NCBI RefSeq assembly: GCF_001696615.3
Contig: NZ_CP032279.1
Span: 3,348,001 to 3,412,000, forward strand
Direction of reading: 5' to 3'
Source of the DNA: Acinetobacter sp. WCHAc010034
GTDB lineage: Bacteria; Pseudomonadota; Gammaproteobacteria; Pseudomonadales; Moraxellaceae
DNA length: 64,000 nt
Shown one piece after another: positions 52,626 to 60,792 of this stretch. The position numbers were made by a program, and so were the translations under genes. Each line of letters opens with the position of its first letter. The stretch's first letter is position 1. Below the pieces are notes generated by a model. That model was not told the DNA's origin, did not search any database, and saw only the letters and a list, made by a program, of their open reading frames with translations.

Positions 52626-55454
52626 TTGCAGCAGTTTGCTATTGGTCAACGTTGGTTATCGGACACGGAAACAGAGCTTGGATTAGGAGTTCTTATTGAT
52701 GTAGATGAGCGATCGGTCAGCATTTTATTCCCAAAGAGCGATGAAACGCGTGTATACGCGCGTCACAATGCGCCTTTATCCCGCATCGTATTTAACGCAG
52801 GCGATGAAGTTCAGGATCAGGAAGGCGTCATCTGGGCTGTAGAATCGGCAGAAGACCGCAGCGGCGTGCTGCGCTACAACGTTATCCGCACCAAAGAAGA
52901 CGGTACGGAAGAGCGCAAATCCTTAAATGAAACCCGCATTGGCGCCAACATTCAGCTGTCTAAGCCGCTGGACCGCCTGCTGGCCAGCCAGATTGACTAT
53001 AAAGAATGGTATGACCTGCGCATTGAGTCTTTGCTGATGCAGGCTAATATGCAGTCCAGCCCTTTGCGCGGCTTAGTCGGTTCGCGCGTTGGCCTGATTC
53101 CGCACCAGCTGTATATTGCGCACGAAGTCGGCAAGCGCTTTGCGCCGCGCGTGCTGCTGGCCGATGAAGTCGGCCTGGGCAAAACCATTGAAGCTGGCCT
53201 GATCATTCATCAGCAGCTGAAAACCGGCCGTTCTGAACGCATCCTGATTTTAGTGCCGGATTCGCTGCAGTATCAGTGGATGATTGAAATGCGCCGCCGC
53301 TTCAATCTTGAATTCTCCCTGTTTGATTTGACCCGCACCGCATCAATCAAAGAGCATGATCCGGAACAGAATCCGTTTTTAACTGAACAGCGGATTATTG
53401 CCAGCATTGACTTGATGATTGACCACGATGATCTGCGCGAGCAGGCTTTGGAAGCCGGCTTTGACCTGCTGGTGGTCGATGAAGCGCATCATCTGATGTG
53501 GAATGAAGAGGAAGGCGGCAACGACCGTTACGACCTTGTTGAAGAACTTTCGCAGCAGACCGCCGGTGTGCTGCTGCTGACAGCAACGCCGGAACAGCTG
53601 GGCGTGGAAAGCCACTTTGCGCGCATGCGCCTGCTGGACCCGCAGCGCTTCAGCTCGCTTGAGCGCTTTCTGGATGAAGAAGAAAAGTACCAGCATACGG
53701 CAAAAATTGCAGAAGTGCTGATGTCGGATCTGCCGCTGGAAGCCGCGCATTTAGACGCGGTGGAACAGCTGCTTGGACAGCGCATTGACGATAATCCTGA
53801 ACAGCGTTTCCGCGCAATTCACGAAATTTTAGACCGCCATGGCACTGGCCGGATTTTATTCCGCAATACCCGCGAAGCGATTCAGGGCTTCCCGGGCCGT
53901 GACTGCCAGCCGGCGCCATTGCCGGCGCCGGAAAACTGGTCTAAAGACGGCAAGCTGCGCGAGCAGATGTGGCCGGAAGAAGCGCAGCTGGATGGCGCAT
54001 GGATGGAAACAGATCCGCGCGTAATGTGGCTGATGGAAAAACTGCGCACAGACTTGAAGCACAATAAAGTGCTGCTGATTGCGCGCAGCGGCCCGGTGGT
54101 TGAAGCGCTGGAAAATGTATTGCGCCTGCACGCTGGCATCCGCACCGCCATGTTCCATGAAGGCATGAGCCTGCTGGAGCGCGATCAGGCGGCAGCCTAC
54201 TTTGCTGAAGAATCTTACGGCGCGCAGATTCTGCTGTGCTCTGAAATCGGTTCTGAAGGGCGCAACTTCCAGTTTGCTTCTGACCTGATTTTATTTGATT
54301 TGCCGGCAAACCCGGATGTGCTGGAACAGCGTATCGGCCGTCTGGACCGCATTGGCCAGGAAAACCGCATTCAAATTCATGTGCCGTATCTGGCCGGCAC
54401 TGCGCAGGAGCGCATGTTCCGCTGGTACAACGAAGGCCTGAACATTTTCAGCAATATTTCGCCAACTGCGCAAACGCTGCAGGAAAACTTCATTGTCAGC
54501 CTGAAAGACTGCCTGCTGGCGGATTTGGGCCAGCAGTTTGAAGACCTGCTGGAAGAAGTTTCAGTGCAGCGTGAAGCGCTGGAAGCGGAACTGCAGGCCG
54601 GCCGTGACCGCCTGCTGGAATACAACTCCTGCCGTCCAATTGTGGCGCAGGAAATTGTGCAGGCGCTGGAAGATTACGACGACAACACCACATTGCCCAT
54701 GTTCATGAAGCGCTTTATGGCGGCCACGAACATTGATTTTGATGAGCAGAGCAACGGCACGGTGATCATTAAGCCGACCGACCAAATGCAGGTTCAGGGC
54801 CTGACTTTGGATGAAGAAGGCATGACTGCAACCTTCTACCGCGATCAGGCGCAGGTGCGCGAAGACGCGCAGTACCTGACGCTGGAGCATCCATTCACCG
54901 AAAGCGTGATGGAAATGATCAATACCCAAGGCTTCGGCAGCACCAATGTCGCTGTGCTGAAATCGGCCGCTTTGCCGCAGGGTTCGGTGCTGATTGAAGT
55001 ATGGTTTAAAGTGGATGTGATTGCGCCTAAAGCCTTGAACCTGCCTTCAAGCCTGCCGCAGCAGCTGATCCGCGTTCTGCTCAGCGAAAAAGGCCAGGAC
55101 TTGTCCGTTAAGATTGCGCCGGAAATTCTCAAGCCGTATCTGCACCATTTAGACAGCAACAGCTGCCGTCAAGTGGTGAAAGCGCGCCGTGAAGTGATTG
55201 AAGAGCGTTACGGCCAGGCATTGGAAATTGCCAAATCTGCATTGCCGAACTTCAAGCAGCAGGCGAAAGAAGTGTACGGCAGCAAATGGCAGTATGAAAT
55301 TGACCGCCTGACCTACTTGAAGCAGTTCAATCCAAGCATCCGCGAAGACGAAATCTCCCGCCTGCAGAAGCTGCAGAAAGAAGGCTTAAGCCTGCTGGAC
55401 GGGCTTTCGGTAACGCCGGAAGCCATTCAGGTGATGGTGGTGGTTAAGCCTTAA
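52626..55454 (+). CDS. rapA: RNA polymerase-associated ATPase RapA
   Basis: The 942-residue SWI2/SNF2 protein recycles stalled RNA polymerase. It starts LQQFAIGQRWLSDTETELGLG, and has Walker A LLADEVGLGKTIEAG, the DEAH-box VVDEAHH, LLTATP, and SEIGSEGRNFQFA with RIGRLDRIGQ in the C-lobe. The start is TTG at 52626: AAGGTGG is well placed, while the longer frame from 52593 has no ribosome site. Its own terminator follows. Confidence 0.96.
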   Translation: MQQFAIGQRWLSDTETELGLGVLIDVDERSVSILFPKSDETRVYARHNAPLSRIVFNAGDEVQDQEGVIWAVESAEDRSGVLRYNVIRTKEDGTEERKSLNETRIGANIQLSKPLDRLLASQIDYKEWYDLRIESLLMQANMQSSPLRGLVGSRVGLIPHQLYIAHEVGKRFAPRVLLADEVGLGKTIEAGLIIHQQLKTGRSERILILVPDSLQYQWMIEMRRRFNLEFSLFDLTRTASIKEHDPEQNPFLTEQRIIASIDLMIDHDDLREQALEAGFDLLVVDEAHHLMWNEEEGGNDRYDLVEELSQQTAGVLLLTATPEQLGVESHFARMRLLDPQRFSSLERFLDEEEKYQHTAKIAEVLMSDLPLEAAHLDAVEQLLGQRIDDNPEQRFRAIHEILDRHGTGRILFRNTREAIQGFPGRDCQPAPLPAPENWSKDGKLREQMWPEEAQLDGAWMETDPRVMWLMEKLRTDLKHNKVLLIARSGPVVEALENVLRLHAGIRTAMFHEGMSLLERDQAAAYFAEESYGAQILLCSEIGSEGRNFQFASDLILFDLPANPDVLEQRIGRLDRIGQENRIQIHVPYLAGTAQERMFRWYNEGLNIFSNISPTAQTLQENFIVSLKDCLLADLGQQFEDLLEEVSVQREALEAELQAGRDRLLEYNSCRPIVAQEIVQALEDYDDNTTLPMFMKRFMAATNIDFDEQSNGTVIIKPTDQMQVQGLTLDEEGMTATFYRDQAQVREDAQYLTLEHPFTESVMEMINTQGFGSTNVAVLKSAALPQGSVLIEVWFKVDVIAPKALNLPSSLPQQLIRVLLSEKGQDLSVKIAPEILKPYLHHLDSNSCRQVVKARREVIEERYGQALEIAKSALPNFKQQAKEVYGSKWQYEIDRLTYLKQFNPSIREDEISRLQKLQKEGLSLLDGLSVTPEAIQVMVVVKP

Positions 55455-55471
55455 CCGCAGCATGCAAAATG

Positions 55472-55494
55472 AAAGCGCCTCCGGGCGCTTTTTT
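55472..55494 (+). terminator. Terminator of rapA
   Basis: AAGCGCC-TCC-GGGCGCTT followed by TTTT, 18 bases after the stop. Confidence 0.85.
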
Positions 55495-55507
55495 AATCGC
55501 TTTCGTC

Positions 55508-55909
55508 CTAACCATTTTCATCCATCGGCATCTGCATATAGGTATGCAGCAGGCGCAGCACCGCATCTTCAAAGCTGACGTCAGCGCCGAGCAGGTCAAA
55601 CTTTTCAGACAGCGCTGCATGGTCGGGGTGCGCGCTGTCCAGCTGTATCAGCAGCTGATGCCGGCTTGCCAGCTGTTCAGGGCGGACATGCTGCATGCAG
55701 GGCTGCTGCAGAGCCACGCTGCAAAATGGCATGCGATGGAGGGCGGCCAGAACATAATCCGCTTCTTCGCCTGCAGCGCTCAACACTTCCGGATCATAGG
55801 CATGGCAGTGCTGAACGATCTCCTGCACAATCTGTTCAGGGCGCTGATTCAGGTTTAAGCGGATATGGCGCTCAGGTTCCGCGCTGTTAAAGCTGTCAAT
55901 TAGCCGCAT
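55508..55909 (-). CDS. Hypothetical protein, 133 residues
   Basis: The soluble product begins LIDSFNSAEPERHIRLNLNQRPEQIVQEIV and ends in VLRLLHTYMQMPMDENG. It is helical, rather His- and Cys-containing, with no known motif. Its start lies 7 bases after the stop of the DUF1871-like gene, so the two are co-transcribed. Confidence 0.7.
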   Translation of the reverse strand: MRLIDSFNSAEPERHIRLNLNQRPEQIVQEIVQHCHAYDPEVLSAAGEEADYVLAALHRMPFCSVALQQPCMQHVRPEQLASRHQLLIQLDSAHPDHAALSEKFDLLGADVSFEDAVLRLLHTYMQMPMDENG

Positions 55910-55916
55910 ATGCGCC

Positions 55917-56204
55917 TCAGGCTAAAAATTCTTCAAAATACTGCCAGATTTTCCCGGCGGCTTCTTCTGCGCGGGCAGGGTTCTTTGCCAGCCCCATATA
56001 GTCATGCTCAATAGCCTGCAGGCAGTCTGCAATTTCGGCAGCCGTCGCCTGCTCATTTTCCAGAATATCCAGAATGTCGGCAATATAGGCGTCATATTCA
56101 TCCTGCATGGATGCGTCTTTGCGGATATTGATAGGGTCCCAGTCATGCAGCAGCACGTTTTGAATCTGCTGAATAAATAAATCAGACTTCTGTTCTTCGC
56201 TCAT
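55917..56204 (-). CDS. DUF1871-like small helical protein
   Basis: The 95-residue protein (LFIQQIQNVLLHDWDPINIRK, DEYDAYIADILDILENE, AIEHDYMGL) resembles the DUF1871 group: VxxEWDPxxI...DEYDxxxxxI. Function unknown. The frame runs upstream to 56378, but GGAG spaced seven bases before the ATG at 56204 decides the start. Close to an orphan PAAR gene, divergently placed. Confidence 0.75.
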   Translation of the reverse strand: MSEEQKSDLFIQQIQNVLLHDWDPINIRKDASMQDEYDAYIADILDILENEQATAAEIADCLQAIEHDYMGLAKNPARAEEAAGKIWQYFEEFLA

Positions 56205-56404
56205 AAGCTTGCTCCAAATGCGGATATCTTGCGTTTCCGCCATTATATCGCGAACCGGGTGAAAATCCTGTTTATTGCAGCGCCAGCGGCGGGCGCCGCA
56301 TAGGCGCCTATCCGGCCAAATCCGCAAGCCGTCTGAGGATGCTGGAGCAAAGGCGCGGCTTCGGTTAAAATGCCTCAAAAAATAAACAGCGGATGATAAA
56401 AATT

Positions 56405-56671
56405 ATGGCAAAAGCGCTCATTACCCTCGGGTCGGCAACATCGCATGGCGGCGTAGTAACAGAATGTGACAGCTCCTTCCTGATTAACGGCATTGCGGTG
56501 CATTTGAACGGCATGAAGCATTACTGTCCAAAGTGCCAAGCTGCAGTTGCTGCCATTGCGGCGGACCTGTCCGTTACGGTAAAAGGGCGCGCCGTGGTCG
56601 TTGCCGGCGATAAAGCCACATGCGGCGCCATTTTTCTGCCCAGTCAGCACTTGGCGGTATCGGCCAAATAG
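56405..56671 (+). CDS. PAAR-domain protein (type VI secretion spike tip), orphan
   Basis: The 88-residue product is essentially one PAAR domain: ALITLGSATSHGGVV, NGIAVHLNGMKHYCPKC and GRAVVVAGDKATCGAIFLPSQH, with the zinc-binding His and Cys residues expected at the spike apex. No C-terminal toxin extension or adjacent VgrG is present. Starts at 56393 and 56405 are both possible. A terminator formed with the following MITE end lies 25 bases after the stop. Confidence 0.83.
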   Translation: MAKALITLGSATSHGGVVTECDSSFLINGIAVHLNGMKHYCPKCQAAVAAIAADLSVTVKGRAVVVAGDKATCGAIFLPSQHLAVSAK

Positions 56672-56691
56672 GAAAAGCATCCCGGCATCAG

Positions 56692-57067
56692 TAATGCCAG
56701 TCAGTTAAGAAACTGATTGGCTTTTTCTTTTTAAACTCTAGAATTTATTTGATACGCGGAAGCGTCATCCGCAACCTGAGCAAGAATAAAAGCACTGCTT
56801 TTATTCGAAGCGCAAGTCTTTGAAATGGACTGTTTTTGCGATGAAAGCTGTTCAGTGCAGAAAGTGAACAGGTTTCGCGGTGAGGCGCATTGCGCCACAA
56901 GATGCTTTCCTTGCGAAGCTTCGCTTCTCATTTGGCGAATGAGAAACATTGTTTCGCAAGGAACAAAACGAGCTCCAAAAATTCGATTTCAAAACGGTAA
57001 GACTCCGCCGTGAATAATCCAAAAGGTTAAGAAGTTTGCAGCAAAACTCCTTAACTGATCAACATTA
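56692..57067. mobile_element. MITE-like element 2, ends shared with element 1
   Basis: The left end TAATGCCAGTCAGTTAAG (56692-56709) is identical to the inverted right end of the element at 3126. The right end (57050-57067) is the inverted TAATGTTGATCAGTTAAG. The 376-bp interior, unlike that of element 1, has another hairpin (CCTTGCGAA and AATGAGAA-type arms around 56908-56962) and no ORF. The left end also serves as the terminator of the PAAR gene. Confidence 0.62.
56696..56726 (+). terminator. Terminator of the PAAR gene inside the MITE end
   Basis: GCCAGTCAGTT-AAGA-AACTGATTGGC followed by TTTTTC; 11-bp stem with one G-T pair. Confidence 0.65.
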
Positions 57068-57194
57068 TTCTGGCATCAGGCATTATTCTGCGGGCTGAGT
57101 GACTCGCCATTCAGCAATAAGCGCAGAACTGCAATTATCAAAAGCGCTTTTGCAGCATAGGCTGGACGCATTCAAGAACAGACTGTATTTCAGC

Positions 57195-58010
57195 ATGACT
57201 CAACCGATACATTTTACCCATGCCAACGGCATTCCCTCCGCCAGCTATCAAAAGTTTTTTCAGGCTTTTGGAGCCGGCTATAATGTGAAAGCGATTCCGC
57301 TGATCGGCATGAACGCTGAATTTCCCGTGACTTACCGCTGGACGCATCTGGTGGATCAGGTGATTCAGGACATTCAGCGGCAGTTTCCCAATCAGCAAGT
57401 CATTGGCTTGGGGCATTCTTTCGGATCGCTGGTCACGCTGATGTGCGCCTATAAGCGCCCTGAGCTGTTTTCGCAGCTGGTGATGATGGACCCGCCTTTT
57501 GTGATTGGCGGAAAATCCGCTATTTTTGAAGGGCTGCAGAAATTAAAGCTGCAGACCGTAGACCGGATTACCCCGGCGGGCATTACCATGAAGCGCAAAG
57601 ACCATTGGCCTAGCCGTGAAGACGCTTATCATTCATTGCGCAATAACCGCTTATTCAAGCACTTTGATGCGCAGTGCTTTGATGATTTTTTTGCCAGCGG
57701 CGTCAGGGCCGATCAAGAGCGGGGCGGGATGACCCTAAGCATTCCGAAAACTGCCGAAGCTGAAATCTTCCGCACTGTGCCGGCATGGTGGTGGCGGACG
57801 CCGCGCAAAGCGCCGCCGATGCCTGTGCATGTGATTACCGCGCAGCAAAGCCATTTCTACAGGCAAGGCCTGCCGCAGGGCATGAAGAAAACTTATGGCA
57901 TTGAGTTCAGCGTGGTGGAAGGCGGGCATATGTTCCCGCTGGAGAAGCCGGAGGCTGCAGCGCAGTATGTGAAAAAAATGATAGAGATGCACAAGGTATC
58001 AGATGTTTGA
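57195..58010 (+). CDS. Alpha/beta hydrolase
   Basis: The 271-residue protein has IHFTHANGIPS (oxyanion strand), the nucleophile motif GLGHSFGS with Ser, MMDPPF, and a C-terminal His in VEGGHMFPLEKPEAAAQYV. No signal peptide. It is probably an esterase or lyase of unknown substrate. The frame opens at 57099, but MTQPIHFTHANG at 57195 is the plausible start. Ten bases after the stop an IS remnant begins. Confidence 0.85.
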   Translation: MTQPIHFTHANGIPSASYQKFFQAFGAGYNVKAIPLIGMNAEFPVTYRWTHLVDQVIQDIQRQFPNQQVIGLGHSFGSLVTLMCAYKRPELFSQLVMMDPPFVIGGKSAIFEGLQKLKLQTVDRITPAGITMKRKDHWPSREDAYHSLRNNRLFKHFDAQCFDDFFASGVRADQERGGMTLSIPKTAEAEIFRTVPAWWWRTPRKAPPMPVHVITAQQSHFYRQGLPQGMKKTYGIEFSVVEGGHMFPLEKPEAAAQYVKKMIEMHKVSDV

Positions 58011-58020
58011 AATTAATATG

Positions 58021-58766
58021 GGGGCTTAGGAAGTTAAAGAGGGCTGTTACGAAGTAATTTAAGCAAATCAAGGTACAAATTATCATGCTGATGATTGAAG
58101 AGATACTCCGTTTCTTTCAGATGCAAACAGATGCAAATAAAACATCTTTCTTTCAATACCCTTGAATTTGATCAGCCGCTTTTTGGCATAGCACCAAAAT
58201 GATTTTATGCTGTCAATATGCCACTCCCCGCAAGCAAATTCATTGTCACCATGATTCACTCTTAAATGCTTGTCAAAGCCAATATCAACCAAACCATCAT
58301 AGCCTCTCTATTCATCTGTGTTGATCACTGAATCAAGCTTAATATGCCAACGGATAATGCCTTGTAGCTTAGCTTTGGAGCAATCAGGCACAATTTCGTC
58401 ATACACATTTTCAGCTCGTTTGAGCAGGCTAAATATAATTATTTTTCCTGATGTACCACGGCTTTTTTCTGCAAATACGACGAGCCCCGAAGTAAGATTC
58501 ATCCAGTTCAACAACACCATTGAAAGGAGAAATTTCATCGCATTGAGCAGCAATTGTTTGATGTAGCTTGATGTAAATTATATTGATGGAACGTACTGAG
58601 ATATTAGTGAGTTTAGCTGTATCTGAGGCAGTGAAATCTATGGCAAAAAAGCGAATAATCTGCCTGAATTTTACTTCATTGATTCTTGAGCGGGAATAGT
58701 ATCTATTTTTTGCTTTAATATAAGGACGTTACCATACTTTTTAATATGCTTAACTTCCTAGGCCCC
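58021..58766 (-). mobile_element. IS1595-type element with decayed transposase
   Basis: Terminal inverted repeats GGGGCTTAGGAAGTTAA (58021-58037) and its inverse (58750-58766, one mismatch) bound 746 bp. Inside, read leftward, are pieces of an ISXO2-domain transposase: RSRINEVKFRQIIRFFAID, ELDESYFGARRI (first catalytic Asp), DGLVDIGFDKHLRVNHGDNEF and SFWCYAKKRL. No 8-bp target duplication is visible, which fits deletion next to the element. Confidence 0.78.
58090..58745 (-). pseudogene. ISXO2-domain (IS1595 family) transposase, frameshifted and with a nonsense codon
   Basis: The reading frame is broken after ELDESYFGARRI, where translation continues in another frame as RGTSGKIIIFSLLKRAENVYDEI, and again by an in-frame TAG in VINTDE*RGYDGLVD, where TGG (Trp) is expected. 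The order of conserved blocks is otherwise that of IS1595 transposases, ending in WHIDSIKSFWCYAKKRL. The protein cannot be made, so the element is inactive. Confidence 0.75.
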
Positions 58767-58767
58767 T

Positions 58768-58848
58768 AAGAAAACTTATCAAAAACTGGAGGTCAATTCG
58801 CGCACCAAAGCCGTGCATCTGGCGAAGCAGATCGGCTTATTAAGCTAG
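58768..58848 (+). pseudogene. C-terminal tail of a LuxR/MalT-type regulator
   Basis: Directly after the IS end the plus strand reads KKTYQKLEVNSRTKAVHLAK then QIGLLS and a stop, which is the last helix of a LuxR-type HTH (cf. xxIYxKLxVxxRTxAVxxA). Only about 26 codons remain; the rest of the gene was lost, presumably with the IS-mediated rearrangement. Confidence 0.65.
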
Positions 58849-58872
58849 CGCACGCGCTGCGGCGCCAAGCGG

Positions 58873-59562
58873 TCAGCGGATGCGGGCTTCATCCAAATGG
58901 CGCGCGCCTTCCAGAATCATCCGGATCATGATCATGGTTTGCTCTGCAACCGCTTTGCGTTCTTCCGGCGGCAGGTCAATCACCTTGGCGCCCATATTGA
59001 ACACCAGCTGCGTGATGCCTTTGGCGACAATGTCCGGGTGCGCCAGTTTGCTTTGGTTGAGCCTTTCCAGAACAATCAGGTCTTCTTTCAATTCCTGCTG
59101 GAAAAAATTCAGCTGGCGTTCAACCGCCTGCTTGTACGACGCCGAACCGGTATAGCCTTCGCGCAGCAGCAGGCTTAGGTTGCCTTCATCGACATTCAGC
59201 TGCGCAATAAATACCTCCACTGAACTGCGGATAATGCTGTTCTGCTTGGATGCCTTGAGGCGCGCTTCATGCAGGATTTTACGCAGCGCCAGGCCGGAGC
59301 GCTCAATCAGCTCAATGGCCAGTTCATCAATATCTTTAAAATGGCGGTAAAAGCTGTTCGGCGCAATGCCGGCTTCACGCGCGACTTCACGCAGGCTCAA
59401 AGACGCAATGCTTTTTTGCGGGCCAATTAAATGCAGGGCTGCCTGAAACAGTTCTTCTTTTGTAATTGTAGCTTTGCGGCCGACTGTGCGGACAGCTGCT
59501 GTTTCAGGGACAGTTTGAGGTTGGAGCATGGTGCCTAGATTCGCTTTCAATGCAGACCGAGT
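58873..59562 (-). CDS. desT: TetR-family regulator of the desaturase operon (FabR/DesT-like)
   Basis: The 229-residue protein has the TetR HTH (TKEELFQAALHLIG, SLSLREVAREAGIAPNSFYRHFKDIDELA). Its size, the sequence GRKATITKEELF and its position divergent from a ferredoxin reductase and a fatty acid desaturase fit the DesT/FabR group that senses acyl-CoA saturation. The ATG at 59562 is chosen over a TTG four codons earlier. Gene symbol is by context. Confidence 0.82.
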   Translation of the reverse strand, partial: TRSALKANLGTMLQPQTVPETAAVRTVGRKATITKEELFQAALHLIGPQKSIASLSLREVAREAGIAPNSFYRHFKDIDELAIELIERSGLALRKILHEARLKASKQNSIIRSSVEVFIAQLNVDEGNLSLLLREGYTGSASYKQAVERQLNFFQQELKEDLIVLERLNQSKLAHPDIVAKGITQLVFNMGAKVIDLPPEERKAVAEQTMIMIRMILEGARHLDEARIR

Positions 59563-59642
59563 CATATTTTTCAAGGAATTGTAAACCTTAACATATTATC
59601 GCGGAAGCTTACAGCCTTTGTCGGGTTTAGATTAAATGCACG

Positions 59643-59674
59643 AATATATATACAAATATATATACATGTGTATA
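59643..59674. promoter_or_regulatory. Candidate operator between the TetR gene and the desaturase operon
   Basis: Two adjoining copies of AATATATATACA (59643-59654, 59655-59666) run into the perfect palindrome TATACATGTGTATA (59661-59674). It lies in the 144-base divergent region and is the best candidate binding site for the TetR regulator. Confidence 0.45.
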
Positions 59675-59706
59675 ATAATTAAAAATTGCGATGAGATGTC
59701 TCTGCT

Positions 59707-60777
59707 ATGCATGCACTTCAAAAAACAAAACAGCCCTTCAGTTTCTTTACGGAAAGCGTGGTCGATTTGAATGCAGTCAATTTCTGGCTGCAGAAGTTCA
59801 ACCCGCTGTGGTCTAGCAATCAGGCGCTGGGCAAAGTTGTACAGAAGGAAATGGCGGCCGAGGATATGGTCAGCTTAACGCTGCAGGTCAACCGGCATTT
59901 TAAATTCGGCCAGGCAGGACAGCATCATCCGGTATTTATTACGATTGGCGGCGTGCGCTATGAGCGCACCTACAGCCTGACCCGGCTGGACAGCCAGCAT
60001 GTGCTGCTCAGCGCAAAAAAAGTCACTGCGGGCAAAGCCAGCGCCTGGCTGGCTGATCAGGCCAAAGCCGGCGACATTATTGAGTTTGGCCTGCCTTTTG
60101 GCGACATGACTTTGCCTGCGCAAAACAGCCCGCTGGCGCTGCTGGCAGCCGGCAGCGGCATTACCCCAATGTTCAGCCTGTTGAAAGCGCTGAGCCAAAC
60201 AGGGCAGATGGGCGCGCAACCTGTGCAGCTGCTGTACTGGGTCAAGCGCCATGAAGATGTGGCCTTTAGCGCGCAGTTTGAAAAGCTGGCGCAGCTGCAT
60301 GCAAATTTCACATTCAAAATTTACTATACGCAAGACGCTGAAGCGGATGCGCGCTTAAACGAAACGCATGCTGCGCAGATTGCGGATCTTGCCGGCAGCA
60401 CTGTTTATGCATGCGGGCCTGCCGGATTTGCGGCCAAAGCGGAAGAGCTGTTTGCACAGTCCGCGCAGGCATTTCAAAGCGAAGCCTTCAGCATGAACCT
60501 TGCGCCGGTAGATGACATCGGCTTTGTGAATGTCACGCTGGCCAAATCCAATAAAGTCGTCAGCATTCCAAAAGGCCAGTCCATTTTAGTGAGCCTGGAA
60601 CAGCAGAATATCAGGCCGGAGCATGGCTGCCGCATGGGCATCTGCAACAAATGCGTCTGTAAAAAAGCGGAAGGCGCAACCAGAAATTTAGTGAACGGCG
60701 CGCAGCATGCTGAGCCGGGCAGCTTGCTTAAGCTGTGTGTCAATTCAGCGCAGACTGATCTCATCATTGATTTATAA
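59707..60777 (+). CDS. Ferredoxin reductase with fused 2Fe-2S domain, electron donor for the desaturase
   Basis: The 356-residue protein has an FAD-binding segment (YERTYSLTRLDSQHVLL), the NAD(P)H-binding LLAAGSGITPMFSLL and YACGPAGF, and a C-terminal plant-type 2Fe-2S domain with EHGCRMGICNKCVCKKAEG and a last Cys in LKLCVNSAQ. The layout is that of the DesC-type oxidoreductase in the Pseudomonas desCB system. The desaturase begins 15 bases downstream. Confidence 0.9.
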   Translation: MHALQKTKQPFSFFTESVVDLNAVNFWLQKFNPLWSSNQALGKVVQKEMAAEDMVSLTLQVNRHFKFGQAGQHHPVFITIGGVRYERTYSLTRLDSQHVLLSAKKVTAGKASAWLADQAKAGDIIEFGLPFGDMTLPAQNSPLALLAAGSGITPMFSLLKALSQTGQMGAQPVQLLYWVKRHEDVAFSAQFEKLAQLHANFTFKIYYTQDAEADARLNETHAAQIADLAGSTVYACGPAGFAAKAEELFAQSAQAFQSEAFSMNLAPVDDIGFVNVTLAKSNKVVSIPKGQSILVSLEQQNIRPEHGCRMGICNKCVCKKAEGATRNLVNGAQHAEPGSLLKLCVNSAQTDLIIDL

Positions 60778-60792
60778 GGTAGGACAATATTC

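Noticed and set aside
58741-58748. TTAATATG as target duplication of the IS1595 remnant
   Set aside because: The matching octamer at 58013-58020 is outside the left end, but this copy is inside the right inverted repeat, so it does not flank the element.
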